11,791 nucleotides of DNA from an uncultured Senegalimassilia sp. Lineage in GTDB: Bacteria > Actinomycetota > Coriobacteriia > Coriobacteriales > Eggerthellaceae. A model generated the notes under the pieces. That model made no database searches, was not told the DNA's origin, and was given only the letters and a program-made list of their open reading frames with translations. Shown here one piece after another: positions 1-6,305 of the stretch. The position numbers and the translations under genes were made by a program. The stretch covers positions 1 through 11,791 of the forward strand of contig NZ_CAKTYH010000061.1 of the NCBI RefSeq assembly GCF_934632265.1, read 5' to 3'. Positions within the stretch are counted from its first letter, which is position 1; each line of letters starts with the position of its first letter.

Positions 1-537
1 AACATGGGCGAGCTGACCAGCACGCAGGTGGACACCATCGACGGCTATGTGCTGACCGAGCGCACCATCACGGCGGTGGTGGAGGTCCCCAACGAGAACG
101 CGCAGAACTCCACGCAGTGGGCCATTGCCTCCGACGGCATGTGGCTCATGCCCATCCCCGACCGCGACTCCGAGGCGGGACGCCGCACCAATTCGAAGGT
201 GTACGAGGACGCCGAATCGGTGCTGCACATCACCGACGTGCCCTACGGCACCAAGCCCGCCGTCGGCTCGTACTGCACCGACGCCAACGTCAACAACGCG
301 CTGGCCATCGTGGCGGGCATGACCACCGAGCTCGCCGACCGCGTCACCTCGGTCAAGGCCACCGAAACCGCTTCCACCACGCTCACCATCAAAGACGGTC
401 CCGACATCGTCTTCGGCACGGCGGACAACATCCGCGAGAAGGAGCGCGTGTGCCTGCAGATCATGAAGGAGCATCCCGAGGGCGTCACGTACATCAACGT
501 GCGCACGCCCGACAGGCCCACGTGGCGGTCGTTATAG
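1..537 (+). CDS. ftsQ: Cell division protein FtsQ/DivIB, C-terminal part (5' truncated by window edge)
   Basis: The frame is open from base 1 to TAG at 535-537, so only about the last 178 residues are present; the ATG at 4 is unlikely to be the true start. FtsQ is a single-pass membrane protein of the FtsQLB complex, which regulates septal peptidoglycan synthesis. The visible part fits the beta-domain after POTRA: TERTITAVVEV resembles the 'ERxPxA' strand, followed by DGMW, then near the end the pattern 'L-IKDGPDIVFGTADNIREKE' and a closing 'YINVRTPDRPTW', which matches the family's 'iDVR.P..P' ending. The cytoplasmic tail, membrane helix and POTRA domain lie outside the window. Position directly upstream of ftsZ is the usual place for ftsQ in Gram-positives. 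The family has low sequence identity, so the call rests on the C-terminal pattern plus synteny. Confidence 0.85.
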   Translation, partial: NMGELTSTQVDTIDGYVLTERTITAVVEVPNENAQNSTQWAIASDGMWLMPIPDRDSEAGRRTNSKVYEDAESVLHITDVPYGTKPAVGSYCTDANVNNALAIVAGMTTELADRVTSVKATETASTTLTIKDGPDIVFGTADNIREKERVCLQIMKEHPEGVTYINVRTPDRPTWRSL

Positions 538-544
538 CCCCCAA

Positions 545-574
545 GCGGCCCGTGCGCCCAGGCGTGCGGGCCGC
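545..574 (+). terminator. GC-rich hairpin between ftsQ and ftsZ
   Basis: GCGGCCCG (545-552) and CGGGCCGC (567-574) are perfect complements, and the stem can extend inward through G-U and G-C pairs. It starts 8 bases after the ftsQ stop. No T-run follows, so it is either a weak or Rho-assisted terminator or an RNA-processing/stability element that separates the ftsQ transcript from ftsZ. Confidence 0.5.
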
Positions 575-613
575 TGTGATATGTGCATGTGGTTGCCGTT
601 GGGGGGCGAAGCG

Positions 614-641
614 TTGCAAACCCACCCTCTTTGTGTAAAAT
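614..641 (+). promoter_or_regulatory. Probable ftsZ promoter
   Basis: TTGCAA (614-619) and TAAAAT (636-641) are separated by 16 bases and resemble vegetative -35 and -10 boxes. Transcription would start near 648 and give ftsZ a leader of about 65 bases. The ftsQ-ftsZ gap is 176 bases, long enough for an independent promoter, as commonly seen for ftsZ. Prediction from sequence only. Confidence 0.55.
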
Positions 642-713
642 AATCCCACGTGAATACAACCACGAGTGTGTGAAACGCAGCTCAAAGCAAGCGTAATAGT
701 GTGGAGGAATACA

Positions 714-1835
714 ATGCCAAACAATACGGGCGAGCATCTGGCGGTCATCAAGGTCGTCGGCGTCGGCGGCGGCGGCACCAATGCCGTTAACCGCATGGTC
801 GAGGCGGGCGTCAAGGGCGTGGAGTTCATTGCCGTCAACACCGACCGTCAGGCCCTTCTGATGTCGGATGCCGATAAGACCATCCACATCGGCGAGGAGC
901 TCACGCGCGGCCTGGGCGCCGGCGCGAACCCCGAGGTCGGCTGCCAGGCCGCCGAGGAGTCCCGTGCGGAGATCCGCGAGGCGTTGGCCGAGGCCGACAT
1001 GGTCTTCGTCACCGCCGGCGAGGGCGGCGGCACCGGCACGGGCGCCGCACCCATCATCGCCGAGATCGCCCGCGAGGAAATCGGCGCGCTGACGGTGGGC
1101 ATCGTCACCAAGCCGTTCTCCTTCGAGGGCCGCACCCGCCGCAACCAGGCGGAGCAGGGCATCGACCTGCTGTCCCAGAAGGTCGACACGCTCATCGTCA
1201 TCCCCAACGACCGTCTGCTCGAGATCGTCGACAAGAAGACCAGCATGCTCGATGCATTCCGTATCGCCGATGATACGCTGCGCCAGGGCATCCAGGGCGT
1301 CACCGACCTGATCACCATCCCGGGCCTGATCAACCTCGACTTCGCCGACATCCGCACCGTTATGAAGGACGCCGGCACCGCTATGATGGGCATCGGCCTG
1401 TCCTCCGGTGAGAACCGCGCGCTCGATGCCGCTCAGCAGGCCACCAACTCGGCGCTGCTCGAGGCTTCCATCGCAGGCGCCTCCCGCGTGCTGTTCTCCA
1501 TCTCCGGCGGTCCCGACCTCACGCTCACCGAGGTCGACGAGGCCGCCCGCACCGTCGAGGCCTGCGCCGACGAGAACGCCAACATCATCTACGGCCAGAT
1601 CATCGACGAGAGCATGGGCGACAGCGTGCGCATCACCGTCATCGCCACCGGCTTCAAGGTCAATGCGCCCCAGCAGTCCGCCATGGACTTCAACCGCAAG
1701 GACCTGTTTGCCTCCACGGCCGCTCCCGAGCCGGCACCGGCGCCTCAGCCGTCTACGTATTCCACGCTCACCAGCACGCCCGGCCGCTTCGCCGACGAGG
1801 ATTACATCCCCGATTTTCTGAAGCGCCAGCGCTAA
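714..1835 (+). CDS. ftsZ: Cell division protein FtsZ
   Basis: FtsZ is the tubulin-like GTPase that forms the cytokinetic Z-ring. The 373-residue product has the N-terminal nucleotide-binding glycines [11 protein letters not shown] (18-28), the tubulin signature GGGTGTG (104-110) that contacts GTP phosphates, and the T7 synergy loop NLDFAD (207-212), whose aspartates activate hydrolysis in the neighbouring subunit. The globular part ends around residue 316. A short linker rich in Pro, Ala, Ser and Thr leads to the C-terminal peptide [11 protein letters not shown] (363-373), which binds SepF and other membrane anchors. I chose ATG 714 because GGAGG at 703-707 sits 6 bases upstream and homologues begin near '[14 protein letters not shown]'; an in-frame GTG at 666 would add 16 residues without a ribosome site. 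The stop codon overlaps the ribosome site of the next gene, which suggests cotranscription. Confidence 0.98.
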   Translation: MPNNTGEHLAVIKVVGVGGGGTNAVNRMVEAGVKGVEFIAVNTDRQALLMSDADKTIHIGEELTRGLGAGANPEVGCQAAEESRAEIREALAEADMVFVTAGEGGGTGTGAAPIIAEIAREEIGALTVGIVTKPFSFEGRTRRNQAEQGIDLLSQKVDTLIVIPNDRLLEIVDKKTSMLDAFRIADDTLRQGIQGVTDLITIPGLINLDFADIRTVMKDAGTAMMGIGLSSGENRALDAAQQATNSALLEASIAGASRVLFSISGGPDLTLTEVDEAARTVEACADENANIIYGQIIDESMGDSVRITVIATGFKVNAPQQSAMDFNRKDLFASTAAPEPAPAPQPSTYSTLTSTPGRFADEDYIPDFLKRQR

Positions 1836-1847
1836 GGAGTAAAAGCT

Positions 1848-2708
1848 TTGCATACCGTGTGCGAAACATTGCCTGCACCGACACTCGACGCGCGCCCTTG
1901 CGGCGCGCGTCGCATTTCCATGCTCACCGATGATGCGCTGTTTCAGGCTTGCGGCGTCCGCATCGCCTTCACCGGGCGTGATGGGGGAGCAAGCCAGGGG
2001 CCGTTCGCCTCGTTGAACCTAGGTGCCCACGTGCAGGACGACCTTGATCATGTCATGGAGAACCGCCGCCTTGCCATGCAGGCGCTCGGCGGCGAAGACG
2101 TTCCCGTTATCGTCCCCAACCAGGTGCACGGCACGGAGATCGTCTGCATCGACTCGTGCGACGCCGCCAGCGTCGTGGCTGCCCAGCAGCGCGCGCAAGC
2201 CGCTGCCGATGCGCTCGTGGTCACCGCGCCCAACGTGGCCGCCATGCTGTGCTTCGCCGATTGCACGCCCGTCATCGCCGTGTCGCCGACGGGGCGCTTT
2301 GCCGTGGCCCACGCGGGTTGGCGCGGGGTGGTCGGCGGCATCGCGGCTTCCTGCGTCGAGCGCCTAGCGCTCGAAGATGGTGCGGAAACCCCTGATCAGC
2401 AGCACGGATTCGCCGCTGGTTACAACATCTACATCGGCCCGCACATCCATGACTGCTGCTTCGAGGTAGGGGTCGAGGTCGAGCAGCGCTTCGCCGAGCT
2501 GTTCGGGCGCGGCTGCGTTCGCCCTTCTCGCCACGTCAGCATGCTCGATGCGCTGCGCGTGCAACTCGCCGCCGTCGGCATCGATCCCTCGCGCATCTGC
2601 GATGCGGGCATCTGCACGCAGTGCAATCCGCAGCAGTACTTCTCGTCTCGGGCATCCGGCGGCACGTGCGGCCGCCATGGCGCCATCGCGTTTCGAAAGG
2701 AAGCATAG
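1848..2708 (+). CDS. pgeF: PgeF/YlmD-family purine nucleoside phosphorylase ('laccase domain' protein)
   Basis: The 286-residue product belongs to the YfiH/YlmD/PgeF (Cu-oxidase_4, DUF152) family. Members were once called multicopper laccases and are now known to act on purine nucleosides (adenosine, inosine) with a bound zinc; E. coli PgeF has also been linked to removing misplaced residues from peptidoglycan precursors. The three conserved metal ligands are visible: H94 in NQVHGTEIV, C139 in FADCTPV and H155 in AHAGWRG. The C-terminus carries the family pattern 'CTQCNPQQYFSSRASGG'. The start is a TTG at 1848 with AAGGAG at 1834-1839, 8 bases upstream and overlapping the ftsZ stop. The ATG at residue 25 (1920) is an alternative that would drop a non-conserved N-terminal extension. 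Family membership is certain; the in vivo substrate is inferred. Confidence 0.9.
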   Translation: MHTVCETLPAPTLDARPCGARRISMLTDDALFQACGVRIAFTGRDGGASQGPFASLNLGAHVQDDLDHVMENRRLAMQALGGEDVPVIVPNQVHGTEIVCIDSCDAASVVAAQQRAQAAADALVVTAPNVAAMLCFADCTPVIAVSPTGRFAVAHAGWRGVVGGIAASCVERLALEDGAETPDQQHGFAAGYNIYIGPHIHDCCFEVGVEVEQRFAELFGRGCVRPSRHVSMLDALRVQLAAVGIDPSRICDAGICTQCNPQQYFSSRASGGTCGRHGAIAFRKEA

Positions 2709-2710
2709 CC

Positions 2711-3412
2711 ATGCCATTCGCTCAACACTATCAGGAAACGCTTGAAGAGCTCTCCCGCGTGTGCGCCTCGTGCGGCCGCGACCCGCGCGGAGTGAAGGTC
2801 ATCGCCGTTTCCAAGACGGTCGATGTGCCCGCCGTCTCCGCGGCCATCGCCGCGGGCGCCCATGATTTCGGTGAGAACCGTCCCGACGTCCTTGCCGCCA
2901 AGGTTGCTCAGCTGCCTGATCAAACCTGGCATTTCATCGGCAACGTGCAGTCGCGCAAGATCCCCGAGATCGTCGCCTGCGCAACGCTCGTGCACTCCGT
3001 GTGCAAAGAGGAGCATTTCGCCAAATTCGACCAAGCGGCCGAGCGCCTTGGCAAGGTACAGGACATCCTGCTCGAGGTCAACGTGTCGGGGGAGGAAAGC
3101 AAAAGCGGCTTCACCCCCGATCAGGCGCCCCATGCGCTCAAGCTTGCCGAAACGTTCCCTCATATCGCCGTCCGCGGCCTCATGACCATGGCTCCCCAGG
3201 GCAACCTGGAAGTTGCGCGCAAGTGCTTCGAGGACCTGGCGGCGTTGCGCGATGCGCTTGCAAGCCAGCTTCCCTCTGAGCAGGCGGCACGCTTCAATGA
3301 ACTTTCCATGGGCATGAGCGAGGACTGGCGCGAGGCCGTTTATGCGGGTGCTACCATGGTGCGGATAGGCCGAGCTCTGTTCAGTGACTCCTTCGAGTCC
3401 GTTCAGGCATAA
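2711..3412 (+). CDS. yggS: YggS/PLPBP-family pyridoxal-phosphate homeostasis protein
   Basis: A 233-residue PLP-binding protein of the YggS/YlmE (PLPHP) family, a single TIM-barrel domain like the N-terminal half of alanine racemase. The family has no established enzymatic activity; it buffers PLP and affects amino-acid and vitamin B6 balance. The PLP lysine is K35 in VIAVSKT. Other family marks are HDFGENRPD, WHFIGNVQSRK, the LEVNVSGEESKSGF strand, 'RGLMTMAP' and the phosphate-binding end 'LSMGMSEDW..AV..GATMVRIGRALF'. ATG 2711 has AAAGGAAG at 2696-2703 and lies only 2 bases after the pgeF stop, pointing to translational coupling; a longer in-frame extension into pgeF has no support. Its place between ftsZ and sepF is conserved in Gram-positives, but a direct role in division is not established. 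Confidence 0.96.
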   Translation: MPFAQHYQETLEELSRVCASCGRDPRGVKVIAVSKTVDVPAVSAAIAAGAHDFGENRPDVLAAKVAQLPDQTWHFIGNVQSRKIPEIVACATLVHSVCKEEHFAKFDQAAERLGKVQDILLEVNVSGEESKSGFTPDQAPHALKLAETFPHIAVRGLMTMAPQGNLEVARKCFEDLAALRDALASQLPSEQAARFNELSMGMSEDWREAVYAGATMVRIGRALFSDSFESVQA

Positions 3413-3440
3413 GGCTCGCGTCCGCAATACCGAACATGCA

Positions 3441-3460
3441 GCGGCGGCGTCGACCGCCGT
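3441..3460 (+). other. Hairpin in yggS-sepF gap
   Basis: CGGCGG (3442-3447) and CCGCCG (3454-3459) form a perfect 6-bp stem around a CGTCGA loop, with a flanking G-U pair. It lies in the 75-base gap ahead of the sepF ribosome site and has no T-run. It could stabilise or attenuate the transcript; no function is proven. Confidence 0.4.
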
Positions 3461-3487
3461 CCTTAAGAAACGAAGCAGGAGAGCGGT

Positions 3488-4402
3488 ATGGCAATGCCCA
3501 AGTTCAACAAGCCCGAAGGCATGCTCGACAGCATCAAGTCCAAGCTCGGGTTCTCCGATGGCGGCGATTACTACGATCGCGGCCGGAAGGATTACGACGA
3601 TTACGATTCCGGCGACTACGACGATTACGATGACGACTACGAAGAGGACGATGCTGCCCCCAGCTCGAACTACGATCCGTACGATTCGGTCACCACGCGC
3701 CCCGCGCGCGGCAACCATGCCCGCACCTCGGTCGGCTCCGGCGGCTATCGCCCGGCCAAGCTCGTCTCCATCGACGACGTGCGCGCGCATACCACCGTGC
3801 CTGACAGCTTGAACCGCGATCCGCTGCCCCCGCGCAAGGTCAGCACCGCATCCTTCGGCAACCGCACCATGGTCGACTCCGCGTTCACCGCGCCGGCCAA
3901 CACGCCCAACGCCAGGGCGGCGGCCGCTGCCGACCAGGAGCGTTCGGAAAGCTTGAACGCGTTGTTCAGCACCACTGCCGCCGAGGCTGCCGAATCCGGT
4001 GCCGCGCCTTCTGCCCAAACGGCCGCAAAGCCTATCGAGGGCGCGTTCACGGCTGCAGCTAAAGCCGCTTCCGCCGCATCCTCGTTCGATCCGTATAAGG
4101 CCTACGAGGGCACTGCTACGGGCACGCACAGCCCCACGCGTTCGGTCACCATCGTCAAGCCGGCAAGCTACGGCGAATGCGAGAAGGTCGCAAAGGCCCT
4201 CAAGGCCGGCGACGCCGTGGTGCTCGCGCTCAAGGAAACCCCCGATGCGCTGGCAAAGCGCGTCCTCGACTTCTCCTTCGGCGTCTCCAGCGCCCTCGAT
4301 GCCAGCGTCGACTGCATCGCGGACAAGGTGTTCGTCATCGCGCGCGGCGCGGCCCTCAGCGAAGCCGAGCGTGCAAGCCTGCGCTCGCAGGGCATCCTGT
4401 AA
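3488..4402 (+). CDS. sepF: SepF, FtsZ membrane anchor, with long disordered linker
   Basis: SepF dimers tether FtsZ filaments to the membrane. The 304-residue product is about twice the usual 140-200. Order: an N-terminal amphipathic stretch (about 1-22, 'LDSIKSKLGF') as expected for membrane insertion; a Tyr/Asp repeat (27-55); a linker of about 160 residues rich in Ala, Ser, Thr and Pro (56-218); and the globular SepF core (219-304), recognisable by 'TIVKPASYGECEKVAKAL', 'GDAVVLALKE', 'AKRVLDFSFGVSSAL' and a closing hydrophobic strand. The usual 'yaldG' glycine appears as Ala in 'SALDASV'. ATG 3488 follows AGGAGAG (3477-3483); the second ATG at 3494 is possible. The core would bind the FtsZ C-terminal peptide encoded in this same cluster. 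Core assignment is firm; the role of the extended linker is unknown. Confidence 0.92.
   Translation: MAMPKFNKPEGMLDSIKSKLGFSDGGDYYDRGRKDYDDYDSGDYDDYDDDYEEDDAAPSSNYDPYDSVTTRPARGNHARTSVGSGGYRPAKLVSIDDVRAHTTVPDSLNRDPLPPRKVSTASFGNRTMVDSAFTAPANTPNARAAAAADQERSESLNALFSTTAAEAAESGAAPSAQTAAKPIEGAFTAAAKAASAASSFDPYKAYEGTATGTHSPTRSVTIVKPASYGECEKVAKALKAGDAVVLALKETPDALAKRVLDFSFGVSSALDASVDCIADKVFVIARGAALSEAERASLRSQGIL
3566..3652 (+). repeat. Tyr-Asp codon repeat inside sepF
   Basis: Imperfect tandem GATTACGAC/GACTACGAC-type units encode residues 27-55 of SepF, alternating Asp and Tyr with few other residues. Codons for the same residues vary (GAT/GAC, TAC throughout), so the repeat looks maintained at the protein level rather than as recent DNA slippage. 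Confidence 0.75.
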
Positions 4403-4420
4403 CCTTACGTATCGAAATCG

Positions 4421-4443
4421 GCCCCGGGCTAGCCGCTCGGGGC
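4421..4443 (+). other. Hairpin in sepF-yggT gap
   Basis: GCCCCG (4421-4426) pairs with CGGGGC (4438-4443); the loop contains the self-complementary GGCTAGCC. It lies 18 bases after the sepF stop and just before the yggT ribosome site. No T-run follows, so it is more likely an attenuating or processing hairpin than a full terminator. Confidence 0.45.
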
Positions 4444-4468
4444 GTTAGCAAGGAGCGAAGCAGCCCGC

Positions 4469-4729
4469 ATGCTCAGTTTGAAGTACCTTATCGTGTCGCT
4501 TTCCGATGCGTACAGCATGATCATCTTCGTATACGTCATGCTGTCATGGTTCCCGACCGATCGGGGCATCCTCGCAGACATCAACAACGTGCTCGCGCGT
4601 ATTTGCGATCCGTATTTGAACCTGTTCAAGCGCCTGATCCCCCCTATTGGAGGTATGGTGGACGTCACGCCCATCGTTGCGCTGCTTGTACTACAATTCG
4701 GTGTACGTTTGTTGGTAAACTTGTTCTAG
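4469..4729 (+). CDS. yggT: YggT-family small membrane protein (YlmG)
   Basis: An 86-residue integral membrane protein of the YggT/YlmG family. Two hydrophobic segments are visible, about residues 7-28 ('VSLSDAYSMIIFVYVMLSWF') and 64-86 ('VTPIVALLVLQFGVRLLVNL'). Between them lies the family motif 'ICDPYLNLFKRLIPPIGG', with the conserved DPYL, the Arg/Lys and the PPIGG turn. Homologues sit next to sepF and divIVA in many Gram-positives and cyanobacteria and have been linked to membrane organisation or nucleoid distribution, but the biochemical function is unknown. ATG 4469 is the only sensible start. The nearest good ribosome site, AAGGAG (4450-4455), is 13 bases away, longer than usual, so translation may be weak or depend on folding of the preceding hairpin. 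Confidence 0.93.
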   Translation: MLSLKYLIVSLSDAYSMIIFVYVMLSWFPTDRGILADINNVLARICDPYLNLFKRLIPPIGGMVDVTPIVALLVLQFGVRLLVNLF

Positions 4730-4739
4730 GTGCGCACCT
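4728..4739. repeat. Perfect 12-bp palindrome overlapping the yggT stop codon
   Basis: AGGTGCGCACCT reads the same on both strands and includes the last two bases of the yggT TAG. TGCGCA recurs at 4740-4745. It could be a dyad protein-binding site upstream of divIVA or a chance GC-rich palindrome. Confidence 0.5.
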
Positions 4740-4774
4740 GCGCATTCCCGCACATCAGATGAAGGGATACAAAG

Positions 4775-5704
4775 ATGGCTATCACCTCTGCTGAAATCCA
4801 TAACCAAAGCTTCTCCATCGATCGCAAGGGCTACGATGTCGACGAGGTCGACGTCTTCCTCGAGCATGTCGCCGATGAGATCGACGGCCTGAATCAGCAG
4901 ATCGCCTCGCTGCAAAGCCAGATCGGCGAGGACACCTTCGCCGGCTTCGATCGTCCCGCCACGTTCGAGGACGATGCATTCGACGAGCCCGAGCCCGAGC
5001 ATATCGACGAGCAGGACGAGCAGCCCGCAGCCTCCGTCGATCCGGCCATCCTGGCTGAGAAGGATGCCGCCATCGCCGAGCGCGACGCCCGCATCGCAGA
5101 GCTCGAGAAGCAGCTCGAGTCCAAGAAGGCCGACGGCAACGCCATCGCCCAGGCGCTCATCATCGCTCAGCGCTCCGCCGACGAGATCCTGGCCAACGCG
5201 AAGGCCGATGCTGCCGCCACGGTCAAGGACGCTGAGGACGAGGCCGACCGCATCCTCGACAAGGCCGAGAACGACCGCCAGAAGGTCATCGACGCCATCC
5301 ACAAGCTCGAGGACGATCGCGAGGAGGCGCGCGAGGATTATCGCGACCTGCTCAACGACTTCATCACCGACGCTACTCGCAAGCTTGCTGAAATCGGCGA
5401 GAAGGCCCCGAAGGCCGCAGGTGCGCTCGCTTCCGGCCAGCATGGCCGCTATGCCACGCATGTCGAGCCCGAGCCCGTGGTGAAGGAAGCTGCCGCAACC
5501 GCGCCGCAGGCTCCGCTCACCGTCGACGGCTCCGATGCCTATGATGACGCGCCGGCCATCCCGGTCGCCGTCCCGGCTGCCGCTGCAACCGCCGCTTCTC
5601 CTGCAATCACCGGTTCGGTCGCTCCCGTGGCTTCCAGCGTCGAGAAGGACTTCTCCGGCTTCGGCGATGCCGCCGACGATTTCGAGATCGACGATCTCGA
5701 CTAG
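4775..5704 (+). CDS. divIVA: DivIVA-domain septum/pole scaffold protein (Wag31-like)
   Basis: DivIVA proteins bind curved membrane at septa and poles and recruit division or growth factors. The 309-residue product starts with the DivIVA lipid-binding domain: 'ITSAEIHNQSFSIDRKGYDVDEVDVFLEHV' holds the GYD..EVD.FL signature (19-29) after the exposed loop near F13-R17. A first short coiled coil (about 27-50) is followed by an acidic Pro-rich linker (51-85), a long second coiled coil (about 86-205, rich in Ala, Glu, Lys and Asp), then an Ala/Pro/Val-rich segment and an acidic tail ending FEIDDLD. ATG 4775 has AAGGGA at 4762-4767. Being last in the cluster after yggT matches the Gram-positive order. 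Actinobacterial homologues drive polar growth and are phosphorylated; neither can be shown here. Confidence 0.95.
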   Translation: MAITSAEIHNQSFSIDRKGYDVDEVDVFLEHVADEIDGLNQQIASLQSQIGEDTFAGFDRPATFEDDAFDEPEPEHIDEQDEQPAASVDPAILAEKDAAIAERDARIAELEKQLESKKADGNAIAQALIIAQRSADEILANAKADAAATVKDAEDEADRILDKAENDRQKVIDAIHKLEDDREEAREDYRDLLNDFITDATRKLAEIGEKAPKAAGALASGQHGRYATHVEPEPVVKEAAATAPQAPLTVDGSDAYDDAPAIPVAVPAAAATAASPAITGSVAPVASSVEKDFSGFGDAADDFEIDDLD

Positions 5705-5813
5705 CCAGCAGCGGCAAACACCTAAAGGTTTGCAGAGAGGCGAACGCCTTCGCCCGGCCTGACCGCTAGGGCTGTTCGCCCTCATATAGCGCTTTTGCGC
5801 AATACGTACGATG
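5705..5813 (+). other. Hairpin-rich region after divIVA with alternative pairings
   Basis: No gene is seen here. GCAAAC (5714-5719) pairs with GTTTGC (5728-5733). GGCGAA (5739-5744) pairs perfectly with TTCGCC (5749-5754) around a 4-base loop, but GGCGAAC (5739-5745) can instead pair with GTTCGCC (5774-5780). A small GCGC-TTTT-GCGC hairpin follows near 5789-5800. It may be the divIVA 3' untranslated region, a processing region or an unrecognised small RNA. Confidence 0.4.
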
Positions 5814-5847
5814 AAGCGGGGATCAAGCATAAGCTTGATCCCCGCTT
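5814..5847. terminator. Perfect 15-bp hairpin, probable divIVA terminator
   Basis: Arms 5814-5828 and 5833-5847 are perfect reverse complements (AAGCGGGGATCAAGC and its complement) around an ATAA loop. On the plus strand a short T-run (TTT then CG) follows. It lies between divIVA and the convergent rnpB, whose own terminator is at 5884-5910, so it most likely stops divIVA transcripts and may also catch rnpB read-through. Confidence 0.75.
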
Positions 5848-5883
5848 TCGTGTGAATGGGAAGGCGTTCCGCCAGCTCAAAGC

Positions 5884-5910
5884 AAAAAAGCCCCCAAACG
5901 GGAGCCTTTT
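5884..5910 (-). terminator. Intrinsic terminator of rnpB
   Basis: On the minus strand, AGGCTCCC (5907-5900), a GTTT loop and GGGGGCT (5895-5889) form a stem with two G-U pairs, followed by a run of six T. It begins only a few bases after the predicted 3' end of the RNase P RNA. Confidence 0.85.
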
Positions 5911-5917
5911 GAAAACC

Positions 5918-6264
5918 GCGAGCGAGTCGATAAGCCGGGTTCTGTCGTTGGACGACCATTTATCTCGAACGCGCGTCACCGCGCGTCTCAAGCACGCAAC
6001 CCGAATGCACGGAAGGGCGGCCGTATGGCATTCCTATTTGCGCTTGCTCCAGATGGGGTTTTCCAAGCCACGTTGTTGCCAACGCGCTGGTGCGCTCTTA
6101 CCGCACCGTTTCAGCTTTTCTCCCGCTTGCGCGGGGGAGTTTACTTTTCTGTGGCACTTTCCGTCGGGTCGCCCCGCCCAGCCGTTAGCTGGCATCTTGC
6201 CCTTTGGAGCCCGGACTTTCCTCACGCCGCTCAAGGCGGCGCGCGATCGTCTGGCCCGCTCGCA
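5918..6264 (-). ncRNA. rnpB: RNase P RNA (bacterial type A)
   Basis: The catalytic RNA of RNase P, which matures tRNA 5' ends. On the minus strand the conserved landmarks appear in order: GAGGAAAGTCCGGGCTCC (P4 5' strand, near 6225-6208), CAGAAAAGTAAAC, GCGGTAAGAGCGCACCAGCG (P10-P12 area), GGAGCAAGCGCAAATAGG, AGATAAATGGTCGTC and ACAGAACCCGGCTTATCG (P4 3' strand, near 5945-5928). The ends are set by helix P1: GCGAGCG (6263-6257) pairs with CGCTCGC (5924-5918). Length is about 347, normal for the family; exact ends may differ by a few bases. It is transcribed away from the thiamine genes and towards divIVA, from an extended -10 at 6272-6280, and ends at the terminator just downstream. Open reading frames across it are not genes. 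Confidence 0.97.
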
Positions 6265-6267
6265 GTG

Positions 6268-6280
6268 TGGTATTCTACCA
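6268..6280. promoter_or_regulatory. Symmetric divergent promoter for rnpB (-) and the pyrophosphokinase gene (+)
   Basis: TGGTATTCTACCA is a 5-bp inverted repeat around TTC. On the minus strand it reads TGG-TAGAAT, an extended -10 whose start point would be about 6264, exactly the predicted rnpB 5' end. On the plus strand it reads TGG-TATTCT, an extended -10 that would start near 6283 and give the kinase gene a leader of about 22 bases. No good -35 box is seen on either side, which fits extended -10 promoters. The rnpB direction is well supported; the plus direction is inferred. Confidence 0.65.
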
Positions 6281-6305
6281 TATCGGAACCGAAACAAGGA
6301 GCATC

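Noticed and set aside
666..713. GTG 666 as ftsZ start
   Set aside because: No ribosome site; ATG 714 has GGAGG at the right distance and matches the usual FtsZ N-terminus.
243..1853. 536-codon minus-strand open frame opposite ftsQ and ftsZ
   Set aside because: It mirrors the codon pattern of ftsZ; high GC keeps the antisense frame open. The translation has Gly/Ala/Asp/Leu-rich low-complexity composition and no known motif.
2429..4129. 566-codon minus-strand open frame opposite pgeF, yggS and sepF
   Set aside because: It crosses three well-supported genes, and its Val/Ile-rich run is the antisense image of the sepF Tyr-Asp repeat.
4691..5959. 422-codon minus-strand open frame opposite divIVA
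   Set aside because: Antisense shadow of the divIVA coiled coil; it also begins inside rnpB.
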